Shown here in pieces: positions 35,602 to 46,254 of a stretch of DNA of 60,000 bases. Where the stretch lies: NCBI GenBank assembly GCA_950295325.1, contig OX485805.1:25037501-25097500 (forward strand), in the 5' to 3' direction. The notes below the pieces were generated by a model. It saw only the letters and a program-made list of their open reading frames with translations, was not told where the DNA came from and did no database searches. Made by a program: the position numbers and the translations under genes. Position 1 is the stretch's first letter; the number at the start of each line of letters is the position of its first letter. This DNA is from Polytrichum commune (taxonomy: Eukaryota > Streptophyta > Polytrichopsida > Polytrichales > Polytrichaceae).

Positions 35602-35955
35602 CACTAAATATGATATTGAGTGTCACCAATTGTAATTGTCTTGCTCAATACTAATCGTTAACCGCGGTATAGTGTCACCAACACTAAATGTCAACCCAAC
35701 ATCACTTGTCAGTCCTTGTAATTTTTTTTTGGGGGGGGGGGGATTATAGATTTACAGTGTTGCAATATCTGTCACTTACCAAGTAATTTTTTGTTCAAAT
35801 TTCAATCATCCATGACAATATTTCATCACAAGTTGCCGACAAGAGAAGGTAGGGTTTTGGCCAATGGATTAACTCATCCATCATCCGTGACAATATTTGT
35901 AGACTTATTCATAAGAAGTGTCATCCAAAAAGTTACCATAGTGACATCAACTACC
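35602..35955 (+). mobile_element. AGTGTCAC-family element, forward copy
   Basis: It begins CACTAAATATGATATTGAGT, then GTCACC. The interior includes TTGCTCAATACTAAT, TTACAGTGTTGCAATATC, CAAATTTCAATCATCCATGA and CATCACAAGTTGC, and it ends near AAAGTTACCATAGTGACA. The same blocks occur inverted at 37514-37852. A T9G12 tract at about 35710-35732 replaces CGAGGGG of the other copy. Confidence 0.75.
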
Positions 35956-36389
35956 ATGTGACCATAAATATCGTAGTTAATGTAGTTATGCTGAAGTCAT
36001 TTAGAATTTGTAAGGTGTATTGGACTTGGCTAGACTTAGCATTAGCTAAGTACTACATAATCGACCTTGTCTTCCATCCCTCTACACTGATATGCGCAAT
36101 TAGGTTGCCTCATGCTAATGTATATCGACATTCCACACTGTTTTCTAATGTTTGAATATCATGGTAACAAAATAGAGTACAGTCAATATTGGTTCACCGT
36201 GGTTGCTATACGGATAAATGAACAAAAACATAAGTTTTTATAATCTGATCTTGACCCATGGTAAATTGCATGGGTAAAGAGGTAACCTATTTAAAAAGGC
36301 AACCTAATTGCACATATCAATCCAGCTAACAATCCATGAGAGATGCTTGACCCTTAATCCCGGTATCTTTTTAGCATGTTCATATTACG

Positions 36390-36610
36390 CTAAATATGAT
36401 ATTCAGTGTCACTTACTATTTGGAGTTACACAATGCTATATCTATGTCTTGTAAATCTCATATGTTACCAACAAATGTTAAATTGGTTGTTTGGACATTA
36501 TAGAACATCAACAACTTTACTTGGTGAAAAAAATACATCAATAGTAAAAAGATATAGCATACTTATACGATTGTAAGTAACACTAACTATCATATTCAAT
36601 GTAATTGTGT
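36390..36610. mobile_element. Short AGTGTCACTTAC MITE, copy 1
   Basis: The left end GCTAAATATGATATTCAGTG, then TCACTTAC, and the right end GTAAGTAACACTAACTATCA, then TATTCAATGTAATTG, form inverted repeats of about 30 bp. The interior AGTTACACAATGCTATA is shared with 44448-44665. The ends resemble those of the longer AGTGTCAC family, so the two may be mobilised together. Confidence 0.75.
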
Positions 36611-37513
36611 ACTTTGTTTTTATATTGGATGATATGAAACTTTTTCCAAGTTATTGTGTGTCCAGGTATCAAGAAGAATAATCTTGCAAGACAACAAGCT
36701 ATCAATGTCTACTACCAAAAAGCCATTATCACAATTCTTATTCAAAATTGTATGAATTCAAAATACCACATGTACGAGAGGACTAGATTGTGGTCTTTGA
36801 TCATATCAATAGTGTTAGAACATTTTAAAATGATGAATTGTGGTTGTGGGGGTTTTCACTATGTTTTCATCTTTCCTAATGGTAAATAATGTGAAGTGTG
36901 GCCTTCAACCATCGACACTAATCACACTACAATAATTGCATTTTTATCATCGTTTTGAGCATATGAGCACAATTACTATTGTGCATCATCTTAAAGACAA
37001 CTACTCTTCTTGAAAATTGAAAGAAGATTTCAACACATCTTGACATTGTCATCCATGGGCTTAGGGTCAAGTCACAAGGACTTCACCAACCCATACACAC
37101 ATAGAGGGAACAAATGGGTGATGTTACCGTAAAAATTAGTGACATCACCTGATTCTACACAATGCCACTCCATGTGGAGCAGCCCGTTCACCTATTCTTC
37201 TTACCTTTGTTTCTCCTCTCATGTATTTGAGGCGAGTTCATAGGGTGGCCAGGGATTTGTGGTGTCTACATAAACTCAACCATTGCAAAGGTGAATACAT
37301 AGTGAAGTATATTATAAAATGTATGTGACTATTTTTAGACGAATTGAGTCTCTGAATAGAGTCAAAAATACCCCGAATTAGTCCAACAATGTCGAATTGG
37401 AATGAAACAACTCTCAATCTTGTAGGGGATTTTTTTTACTGGAGCCCCTTCATCCATAGGGTAGGTGCCATGTGGAAGGAGGCTACTCCTCCCACGTGAC
37501 CATAGGGTAGGTA

Positions 37514-37852
37514 CACTAAATATGATATTTAGTGTCACTAGGGTAACTTTTTGGATGACACATTCTTATGAACAAGTGAACAAATAATGTCATGGATGAT
37601 GGATGAGTTCATCCATTGGCCAGAACCCCCACCTTCTCTTGTCAGCAGCTTGTGATGAAATATTGTCATGGATGATTGAAATTTGGATGAAAATCCACTT
37701 GGTAAGTAACAATAATTACAACACTGTAAATCTATAATCCCCTCGAAAATTTACAATGAATGACTAATAATGTTGGTAACACTATTCCGAGGCTTACAAT
37801 TAGTATTGAGCAAGACACTTAGAATTGGTGACACTAAGTATCATGTTTAGTG
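37514..37852 (-). mobile_element. AGTGTCAC-family element, reverse copy
   Basis: It starts CACTAAATATGATATTTAGT, then GTCAC, and ends GTGACACTAAGTATCATGTT, then TAGTG. The interior is the reverse of 35602-35955 (TTGGATGACACATTCTTATG, GATGAAATATTGTCATGGAT, CTTACAATTAGTATTGAGCA). The two copies form an inverted pair 1.6 kb apart. Confidence 0.75.
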
Positions 37853-38154
37853 TAGTTACCGTTGGTGACACCCATCCAAGGTGACCCATTCTTGGAAGTT
37901 GGGTCCCTACAATTATGGGATGGGCACCAAGGGGGTCAACTTATCCATCTTTTAGATGGGGTGCAAGGTGGACAGATGCCCTTTTCTTATTTGAGAGAAA
38001 AAGGATGGACATGCCCATGACACATAACTTCTAGTGGTGGCATGAATGAGGGATGCTTCACCTTGATCATAACCGCAACTGGGATATCAACACGCAATTA
38101 CAGCCAGTTGATCAATAAATCCAAATCCTACATGTAGCCACAAATTTTCCCACA

Positions 38155-38405
38155 AATTTCAGAGGTTATATGAGTATCTTATTTGTTACTGAAGTGAAAA
38201 AAATATTTGATTATGCCCCCCCCCCCAATCGATTATGTTCACTATTGGATCTAAAAAGATTAATGTTTTTTCAACATGTAGTTCAATCTCTTTTCAACAT
38301 ATGTATTTTGGGTGTTTGTTCTTAGGTTCACACCCAACCATACTCCACTCAAATATAGGTGTCCGATTAAGATCAATCAGTGAGTTAGGCATATCTACCT
38401 TATGT
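38155..38405 (+). mobile_element. AAGGTAGAT-family element
   Basis: It runs from TTATATGAGTATCTTATTTG through a C run of 11 at about 38217-38227, GATTATGTTCACTATTGGAT, CATGTAGTTCAATCTCTTTT and ATATAGGTGTCCGATTAAG to GCATATCTACCTTATG. The C run sits at the same internal position as the G run in the reverse copy at 2296-2700. Confidence 0.75.
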
Positions 38406-39233
38406 ACATGCACCAAGTTAACTTAGTGTATTTATCCATGTTGGGTTGGGATAAACCTGTTGTCATTGTATCAACGATCATATCAGAAACATGCCATGAC
38501 ATAATATTGCATAGCTCCTTGGTTGCATTTTGTGGGACCATGTATCACATGAGCATAGTTTTCCTTTAATTCCAAGATTCCATGTTTATGGGGAGCACTC
38601 AGATTGTGTAATGTGAACTTTTCAACAAGCAACTGTAGATTATCATAGTTATTTAATCACAACCTCTTTCTTTGAAAAGAGACCACCATGTAGTTGCTTA
38701 GTTATGTTTTGAAATCTAACATTATCATGTTTCAATAGTCAAAATGTCTCGTTAACGTCCAATTATATTGTCACAAATAGGTTCATTACCTATTATGATA
38801 CTCCCCATCGTACCATACCAAGCAAGTATCTTGCATGGAACAAGTGTTCATAAATATCAACCCTCCATTTAAAGAAAATGGTCATTGTTTTACACTACTT
38901 TATTTGTGCAACATTCAAAGGGTTCTCTTTAAAATGGAATGCAGCTCATAGATGTACTGAAACTATTTGCATTGTTATTTGATTTGCCAAAAAAATGGTA
39001 ATTACATAACAAGCTCAAAACATGTCAAGAACATTGTCACTTTCCCATGTAGTGTTTTTAATATATTATTTTAACAAATATTCATTGAAGGAGATTAAGT
39101 CTTAAATAATATGTGCGATGAACTCAAGATGTTGGAGATGCACTTGAAGGGGAGACGGGTAATAAGAACAATTTGAAACGAGTCAAGAGTTTGATAGTGT
39201 GTTGAGGCCAAATATGGGCTTCCTAGTAACTTA

Positions 39234-39391
39234 TAGCCCACCCTCACTTAATGATGCGGGCCACTAGTGAACGGTTCCTATCATCAAGGGTCACTTTTAG
39301 AGTTCGTTTAGCCAATGAGAGTCACTGGATGCAACCAATGTTGGTACTTACCGTTCACTAGTGGCCCGCATCAGTAAGTGTGGGTGGGCTA
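39234..39391. mobile_element. 158-bp MITE, copy 2
   Basis: Flanked on both sides by TTA (39231-39233 and 39392-39394). The left terminus TAGCCCACCCTCACTTAATG, then ATGCGGGCCACTAGTGAACGG, is matched by the inverse of CCGTTCACTAGTGGCCCGCA and TCAGTAAGTGTGGGTGGGCTA at the right, about 42 bp with few mismatches. The well-preserved ends suggest a younger insertion than copy 1. Confidence 0.9.
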
Positions 39392-41427
39392 TTAACCCTT
39401 AGCTTGAGACCAAGGGATTAAATTTACATCCAAATGCGCATTTTATACGAGCCTCAACAAGTTCAAATAACATGTTTTTGTGTACTTTTGGTTTTGTGCT
39501 ATGTTTGATACAATATCTCATGTCAAGGAAATATCAAAAATACATTCACATGTGACATGAATGTTCAAAATGTGAAGTATGTATTTGCATCAAAAGGCAC
39601 CTAGATTGTGTAGTTACACCCAAATTTACAGTTACATTGAAAATTTTAGTCAGTTTGAGAAATGAACCAAACTAACTATTTAACTTCAGAGAAGGTCATT
39701 TTTGACACGGTAGTGATCATGCACCAATCAAATATAGGTGTCCGATTAAGGAACAACTGAATAGTACTTGAATATCTTATGTCTTTGCATCAAAATGGTC
39801 ATAACTTACTTGTACCAAAGCAAGAAGACTCGTTGGAGAGAGGGAGTCATTGTAAGTGAACGTACTTCTCATTCATCCAACATAAGAGCCTTGCAATAGT
39901 GTGTAGTTTGAAGAGGTTATTACTTTTACTTCATTTGACGCCGGACTTAGTTTTTGAAGACCATGAATGAGTGTAGTCCAAGTCAAGTGAGATGAAATAG
40001 CCACAAATTTGTTGGGCTTGAAATTTGAATGTTGGATGAATGAGAGGCACACTCGTATATGATAATTCCCTTTCTCTGGACTCATTGTGTTAAGGTCATA
40101 CCTAAATTGTGCTTTAGTTGACTTAAGTGGCCCCTAAGAGGTCCCATCTCTATTACTTGTAAATACACCCTATCACATGTCACCTTTGAGGCATGTCACT
40201 TAGACTTTAGTCAAAGTTTTGAATAAGTTGAGGTACAAATGCTTCTAACGGACACTTTGAGCACTTGAGACTCATAATGTGTTTTGAAAATTCAATAAAT
40301 TGGGAAGTGCATAAGGAAGTCAATGCCAACAAAGTTCACGAAATTTGACATTGCATGACTTAGATATGGCTAATGAAAGGCAAGGTTTCTTTGCAATTTG
40401 ATGTGTTTACAAAATGTCAAGGGTTGTTTTATTTATTTATTTTTATTGCCGATGAGATGCGTTTTACAAGCTACATGATCAATGTTTATTGTGAAGTACT
40501 TAGTTCCCCACTTTGAAAGCATGCAATAGGTGTCGGAATTGGGTCACCAACAAAATTACACCTTTTAGTATATTATAGGTTGCATGAGAACTTGAGGCAA
40601 CTTCTCCATAAACACTCTTAAGTGAACGATTGCACAATGAAAGTCATAATTTAAGGTGGCGGATATTACTACTAAGCACTTGTGCGTCAATGCATAGTGT
40701 TGCATGTCACCATATAGAGCTTTCTTGTGTCACTTTTGTGGTCTTAACTCGACGTGTGAATTAGATTCAACGTGAGTGTTTGCAAGATTTGATGCATTCT
40801 CTTCCTTAAGATATAGCATAACATTAACAACTCACGTGTTTCTTCATAAGTATTACAACAGAGAGATTGTAAGACACCATCAAAAATCACAAATCTCATT
40901 GCTTTGATGAGAAACTTGATATGTTGGGACGATCTCTTCTGACATATTATAGATTGGTGAAATTTTATAAAACACAACATGATCTTCAAGTTATAATATC
41001 CTCCAGAAGTATTTTGAAAAATGAGACCTTCACGAGATATAACAAACAGTCGTGCATGCAATTTCACAATCAAACTTATGGAGATGATAAATGAACTCAA
41101 TAGCTACATATTAAGGTGATGGTGGTGGGGGGATTTGCTATACCTCACTTCATTGTTGCAAGATCACAAGATCATAGGGACATTAAATGATGTGGACTAA
41201 GATGTCCCCGTAGGGAATGAAAAAGACAATGCACATGTTCAGCCAAAAAAAGTAAAAAATGATGTCCACACAGCCTCCACAACTTCCAAGTTATATGTAT
41301 ACATTCTTTTACACACATTTTAGGCAGAATATTATCAATTACATCCGAATGATCATGTATTTGGAGTCTCATTTATGAACACATTGGATCTAGTCGACGA
41401 AAGTATCTTAATTGAATCATCAACTAG

Positions 41428-41625
41428 TGTCCGGGAAGATTTTTGGCATAATCGGTCAAGATCCTAGTGTTTCCAAGTTCAACCGGTTCCGTGTGTGTGA
41501 TCTTTTGGTTCCTCTTTACTAATTCGAGGTATATTCCATAGATTCCCTTAAAATGACAGGTAGTCTTCCCGAAGTTTTGAACCTCCACCGGTTATTTCTC
41601 AAACTCAACCGGTTCTCCCCGGACA
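41428..41625 (+). mobile_element. TGTCCGGG-family MITE, intact copy
   Basis: Terminal inverted repeats are TGTCCGGGAAGA and TCTCCCCGGACA, flanked by TAG on both sides (41425-41427 and 41626-41628). The interior is rich in AACCGG words (TTCAACCGGTTCC, CACCGGTTATTTCTC, CAACCGGTTCTCC). This is the reference for copies at 12316-12537 and 16695-16902. Confidence 0.85.
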
Positions 41626-41792
41626 TAGTCATCAACCTTTTAATGCTCCAAAAGGTCTCCACTTTTATGAATCAAGGGACACCACAAATCTTTCTTCACC
41701 TAAGATGTCATTACATCTCTCTCTCTCTCTCTCAACTTGTAGATGATGTTTTTTAGTCACATCCATATGTTTGCATTATGTGAAAACCATAA

Positions 41793-42292
41793 GGGCCACT
41801 TCACACACGAGCCAAGAGCCGTGACCATGAAATTGTGAGAGCCCAAAAGAACGTGTCCAAAGGCCGTCCCAACACACCTCCACAATCATGTAGTGTGGTC
41901 ACGGAGCCTCAAGTGTAGTTGTGAAGTCGTATGTGACCGGGCCCTCAACCGACTGCTATTTCAACGAATTTCTCTTCACGCGGGTCTTCACACATGACAA
42001 AATAGAATAAATCAACGGTTGTGAGTGTTCGGAGTGCCATGGTCTCCCGGTTTTGTGTTAGGCCCACCTCCAAGAGGTGGTTTATGAAAATAGTCGAAGT
42101 GACCATGAAACATGATCCATGTGATGCCATGTAGGAATCCATGTAAACTTTACATCCACCTTGCATTCACTTACTGCATTGGACCCTCAAGTGCAGTGTG
42201 AAGCGAACTTGGACCGGCTCCGCCTTTTCCACCAATGAGAGTGCTTGAAGTGTACTGGTCACGGGCTCTCAGTCTCGTGTGTGAAGTGGCCC
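41793..42292. mobile_element. 500-bp Tourist-like MITE
   Basis: Flanked by TAA on both sides (41790-41792 and 42293-42295). The termini GGGCCACTTCACACACGAG and CTCGTGTGTGAAGTGGCCC are perfect 19-bp inverted repeats, extending imperfectly into AGAGCC-GTGACCA and TGGTCACGGGCTCT. The interior has further half-repeats (TGTAGTGTGGTCACGGAGCC, CTCAAGTGCAGTGTGAAGC) and no transposase frame. The TAA duplication with GGG ends is typical of PIF/Harbinger-derived Tourist elements. Only one copy is seen in the window. Confidence 0.92.
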
Positions 42293-43504
42293 TAAGCTCC
42301 ATAACTCTAATAGCACAATACCATGGCCGTTTCAGTGCTTTTTATTTTATCTTGTTTTATTTTCAGAATTGTTGAAAATGATTTTGGTTAAACTGATGTA
42401 CGTAATGAATGGAATCCTTTTTAATTTTAAAGCATACGATGTTCAGAATAGTACAGGATTCAACAATGGCATGCCTAAACTGCCCTGGGAACTATACATC
42501 GAGCAATTATAGCATATTAACTAAAAAAACGTTGTTAATTTTGTCAACACTGTTAGAAACTTCAGTGCTTTCAAATTGTGGAGGTCTTCCTATGTAAAAA
42601 ACATACTTTTCATACTTCCCCTCAATAAAATGAAGAATATTTTTGATATCATGGAAGAACCTCGATAGTCAATAACCATCTTCACATGTCACATACATGA
42701 GTGAAATTGACTCGACTCCACAACATAGCCCCATAAGCATTCTACATTAGAGTTATTTGTAAAGTAAAGCAAATGAAACCATGGGTTTAGTCTTAAACTC
42801 TAAGTTTTCGAGAATCACCACAAAGTCACCCAAGTCTTCTTAAATGTGTCAATTTATCATACACAAACAATGATGTCGGGCTATTAAAATTGATTGTCTA
42901 GTTTGTCCTACTAGGATGAGTGGTTAGTTTTGATTCATGATTTATGACATTGGGTCTCATGCACATACTTTATGTTAGATCCTAAAATTCTCTCAAAGGT
43001 TTAAAGATGGAATGAGGAGGTCCTTAAAGTTTCACCTGGCGTCAAAACAGGCTCTGATACGCGATGAGCTAACGTGCTCTTAATAAAAAAACCTTTCTTA
43101 AAGAAGTATCAAACATGTGGGTTCGTCCCTCTTTGAGGGTTTTTATGGATACCTCTATTGATTGTGGTGTTTAGTATGCATGTAATGTGTGAGTGTAAAC
43201 AAACATTTGCATGTCATCCAAGGTTTGGTCTCATTGGTTAGTCAAAATCTCATAGAGTTGCAATCAATGTAATTGAATTGGTATCGCCTTTTTTTTTTGT
43301 AAAATAAAGGTACCATTCGGGTATCTACAATGACGACATGACATTTATTTGACACACTTTTGATACCAATAGAGTGTGGGTAGTATTTGAGGATAGTTCA
43401 GGTTTTCAATACCATTTGGGTCTATATACCATGCAAGAATCTTCTTACCCTAAGCAAAAATTGCCATTTTCTTTTTTATCAATATGGGTTAGAATGGTAT
43501 TCAT

Positions 43505-43600
43505 CCAAATAATAACTCGGGTGACAAAGAATCTCTCATCTTCAGATACCCACCAAGTATCAATATTTGATTGGTAGTACAACTTTGATACCATTATTGG
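43505..43600 (+). repeat. Dispersed foldback repeat, copy 2
   Basis: It matches 2165-2260: AATAATAACTCGGGTGACAA, AGAATCTCTCATCTTCAGAT, ACCCACCAAGTATCAATATT, TGATTGGTA, TGATACCATTATTG. Similarity outside this core is weak. Confidence 0.6.
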
Positions 43601-43744
43601 TGGTGATTGTTAATACCATGCATTCAGACGTATACCATACCAACAATGGTTGCAATTGACTCAAACTCATAAAATATGTAGCAAAGTGATTAAATTGACT
43701 ATGTGAAAGTGTGCAAGTGCATGAAACTAGGTTTTAAGTATAAT

Positions 43745-44435
43745 GGACAAAACCATTAGTGTACAAACCTTGCCATTTAGCATTGAAACATAGGTGTCCA
43801 ATTAAGAAGAGTGACCACATAAGGTCCATATACCTATGTTATCATACAAAAAAAAGCTACCCCCTTTCTTTTGACACACATAGGAAAGAGGCTCAATTCC
43901 ATTCTAATTGTGTGTTGAGGGTGGGTCTACATTGGAGTCCGGGTCCAAGAAACTTGGGCTCCAAAACACCCCTTAATGGACCTTATTTTTGGACTTTACC
44001 TTCAAACTCAAGATTGGACCCAAGCTCAAAGATTGGTTTCTTAGATCAGGAGGAGTATTTTATTTATTTATTTATTATTTTGAGCAAGGACCGTTGAGAT
44101 TTGGAGGAAAAGTGATATCACATCAACGCCACTTCATTATTTCATACCTGGAACACACTTGCACCCTATTGTAAACTCCTTGGGTCCAAACTTTAAGGTT
44201 TGCTCTCAACCAATAAGATCACTTGATTTTAAAATTTCTTTGGCCTTGGACCCTAGTGTAAACCCACCCTTATTAGTGTGCAAACCTTGCCATTTAGCAC
44301 TCAAACATAGATATTTTAAAAAAGAAAAGTGACCACAAAAATGCCCATACACCTACCTTACCATAACAAAAAAACTTATATATCCTCTTTCTTTTTAGAC
44401 ACATACAAAACACTCACTTTCTAATTGTTGACTCA
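43745..44435 (+). repeat. Direct repeat flanking a MITE
   Basis: About 43755-43917 and 44271-44435 are direct copies: ATTAGTGTACAAACCTTGCC and ATTAGTGTGCAAACCTTGCC, ATTTAGCA, AAACATAG, GTGACCACA, CCATACACCTACCTTA-type text, CTTTCTTTTGACACACATA against CTTTCTTTTTAGACACATA, and TCTAATTGTGTG against TCTAATTGTTGA. The MITE at 43918-44270 fills the space between them. The repeated segment includes part of the AAGGTAGAT family (TAGGTGTCCAATTAAG). Confidence 0.7.
43918..44270. mobile_element. GGGTGGGT-ended MITE, ~353 bp
   Basis: The left end AGGGTGGGTCTACATTGGAG, then TCCGGGTCC, and the inverse of GGACCCTAGTGTAAACCCAC, then CCT, at the right pair over about 25 bp with mismatches. A (TTTA)n tract lies near 44058-44078. 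A diverged relative is in IFT52 intron 7 (19139-19447). Target duplication is unclear. Confidence 0.75.
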
Positions 44436-44447
44436 CATAATTTACAC

Positions 44448-44665
44448 TAAATGTTGCATTTAGTGTCACTTACTTATGCAGAGTTACACAATGCTATAAA
44501 TTTTTACTATTGATATAATTTATTACCAAGTAAAGATGTTAGTGTTCTATAAGATCCAAATTTCAATTTGAGCTTTGTTGGTAAAAAAAACAAGATATGC
44601 AGTAAATAGTATACCATCGCGTAATTCCAAAAGGTAAGTGACACTAGATACAATATTGAGAGTAG
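44448..44665. mobile_element. Short AGTGTCACTTAC MITE, copy 2
   Basis: It opens ACACTAAATGTTGCATTTAG, then TGTCACTTAC, and closes GGTAAGTGACACTAGATACA, then ATATTGAG. The interior AGTTACACAATGCTATA matches copy 1 at 36390-36610, and lengths are close (about 218 and 221 bp). Confidence 0.75.
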
Positions 44666-45419
44666 TAAGACGATTTATACACCATTGAGTGTAGTAAGAG
44701 GATTTATACATACACATATATTGCTACAACGAAAATATTGATTACTCCAACAAAACTTCACAAACAACAACTTGAAACTTTGGCTTGGTCCATGATACAT
44801 TGTTGATGTTTCATACATTAATTTCTAAATCCTTCAAAGCTCAGCAGCATTGCGACTCACTCATGAGCGATACTTATGGCTTATTCTTGTCCATGAAATG
44901 TTTGATCCGTGAATCTATTCGATCACTTGGGGCGCTCTGTACAAAAACAAATCTCTGGAAATCTGTAAGTAACTGGAAATGCAAGGAGATGTGAATGACC
45001 TGCTTGCTGCCAATTCAAAATCTCAGTGACAGATGATGACGATGATGATGCAGAAGAGATTAAGGTTAATGCTAGGGGTGAGTGGGGGGAAAAGTGAAGG
45101 GTGAGAGATTAGAGTTCAGACACAGGTAAGCTTAAAGATGGATTGTGGTCATCATCATCACAATGGAGAGATGGCAAAATGAGCACGACGATGCAAGTCA
45201 TTCACATGTTGAATGATGGAATGGACTCGGGGAGATGGGCAGTTTTGTAGGCAGTGAGTAGCCACATCAGATCGCTCAACATCTGGAGCGACACCTCTCA
45301 CTCTGTCTGGATTTGTACATAAGTTACTTTATATTAAGTTATGGGCATAACTCTGGGTTGAGAGCTCGTCATAAGTGCACAGACACAAAAGGCGGCGGGA
45401 GTGGCGGCTGGGCGGATGG

Positions 45420-45508
45420 GATTTCCTTGACAAGCCTTTTCAGTTTTTTCCATCTTTGCGTGGGAGGAGTTTTGGGAGTTGGGATTAATGTGGGGGAGAT
45501 TGGTCTCT

Positions 45509-45546
<38 letters not shown>

Positions 45547-46254
45547 AGAGAGAGGGGTCAGGGGTTCTGGGTTTAAGGAGCGTTTGGAGTTTTTAGATCT
45601 TTGGGAGGAGTTTCTGCAGGGTTGGGTTTAAAGGTGGAGGGAATTGGTAGCTTGAGAGGGAGGTCAGGGGTTTGGCTTTTAATTAAGCCTTTTGAAGTGT
45701 TGGATCGCTGTGGGTGGGGAAGTGAGGTTTGAGCATTTGGAGGTTTTTGAACTTTGGGAGGAGTTTTGGGACTTGGTTGCAGTACAAGCAGTCTTGGGGT
45801 GAGGTGGCGGGACTTCTTAAGAGGTCAGAAGTTTGATGTGGCTTGAATAAGTATTTGGAGTTTTAGATCTTGTTCGTGGTGAGAGGTGTGTGGCGAGATT
45901 GGTGGAGAAGATCAGGGGTTTTGGGTTTAATAAGCATTTGAATTTTTTTGTTCTTTGATCGATTGCTTGAGAGGTCGGTGGAGGATTTGGTAGTTTCGGT
46001 CTTTGTGGGGAGTTTGCAGATTTCTGCATTGTCGGGATTTGAGCGGTTGGAGGCATTTTTGGTCTTTGTGGTGGGATTGATTGCTGGAGAGACCGGGGCT
46101 TTGGATTGATCAGCATTTGAAGGTTTCAATCTTTGCGGGGAGCAAGTTTTTTCTATCTGCGAGTGAGTGAGCAGCGGCGTGGTCCGAGGGATCAGAGGTT
46201 CTTGTGGGTTTACCTTACCTGCTTCGAAGTTATCCTATTTTTGAGCGAGCGGGG
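45420..46254 (+). promoter_or_regulatory. Argonaute promoter/leader with degenerate tandem repeats
   Basis: A phrase close to GCATTTGGAGGTTTTTGATC-TTTGNGGGGAGTTT recurs about eight times at irregular spacing (near 45430, 45577, 45732, 45848, 45931, 45988, 46040, 46107). A (GA)n tract at about 45513-45556 precedes them; such tracts bind BBR/BPC factors in plants. The coding start at 46255 follows directly. I take the block as promoter plus 5' UTR; the transcription start is not determined. Confidence 0.55.

Larger units (their letters stand above)
35060..45400. other. Gene-free repeat-rich stretch
   Basis: About 10 kb without a supportable coding exon in either strand. Recognisable content is almost entirely the short inverted-repeat elements listed individually, plus microsatellites such as (GATG)n near 35143-35162, (CT)n near 41716-41731 and a T/G homopolymer pair at about 35710-35732. 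Unlisted parts (about 40000-41400 and 42300-43300) show nothing I can classify. Confidence 0.6.

Noticed and set aside
44785-44994. 69-residue frame upstream of Argonaute
   Set aside because: No recognisable motif and no way to splice it in frame to the Argonaute first exon, which has its own start.
35060-45400. CRISPR-like or large tandem array
   Set aside because: Repeats here are dispersed, inverted and of unequal spacing; none forms a regular repeat-spacer pattern, and the genome is eukaryotic.
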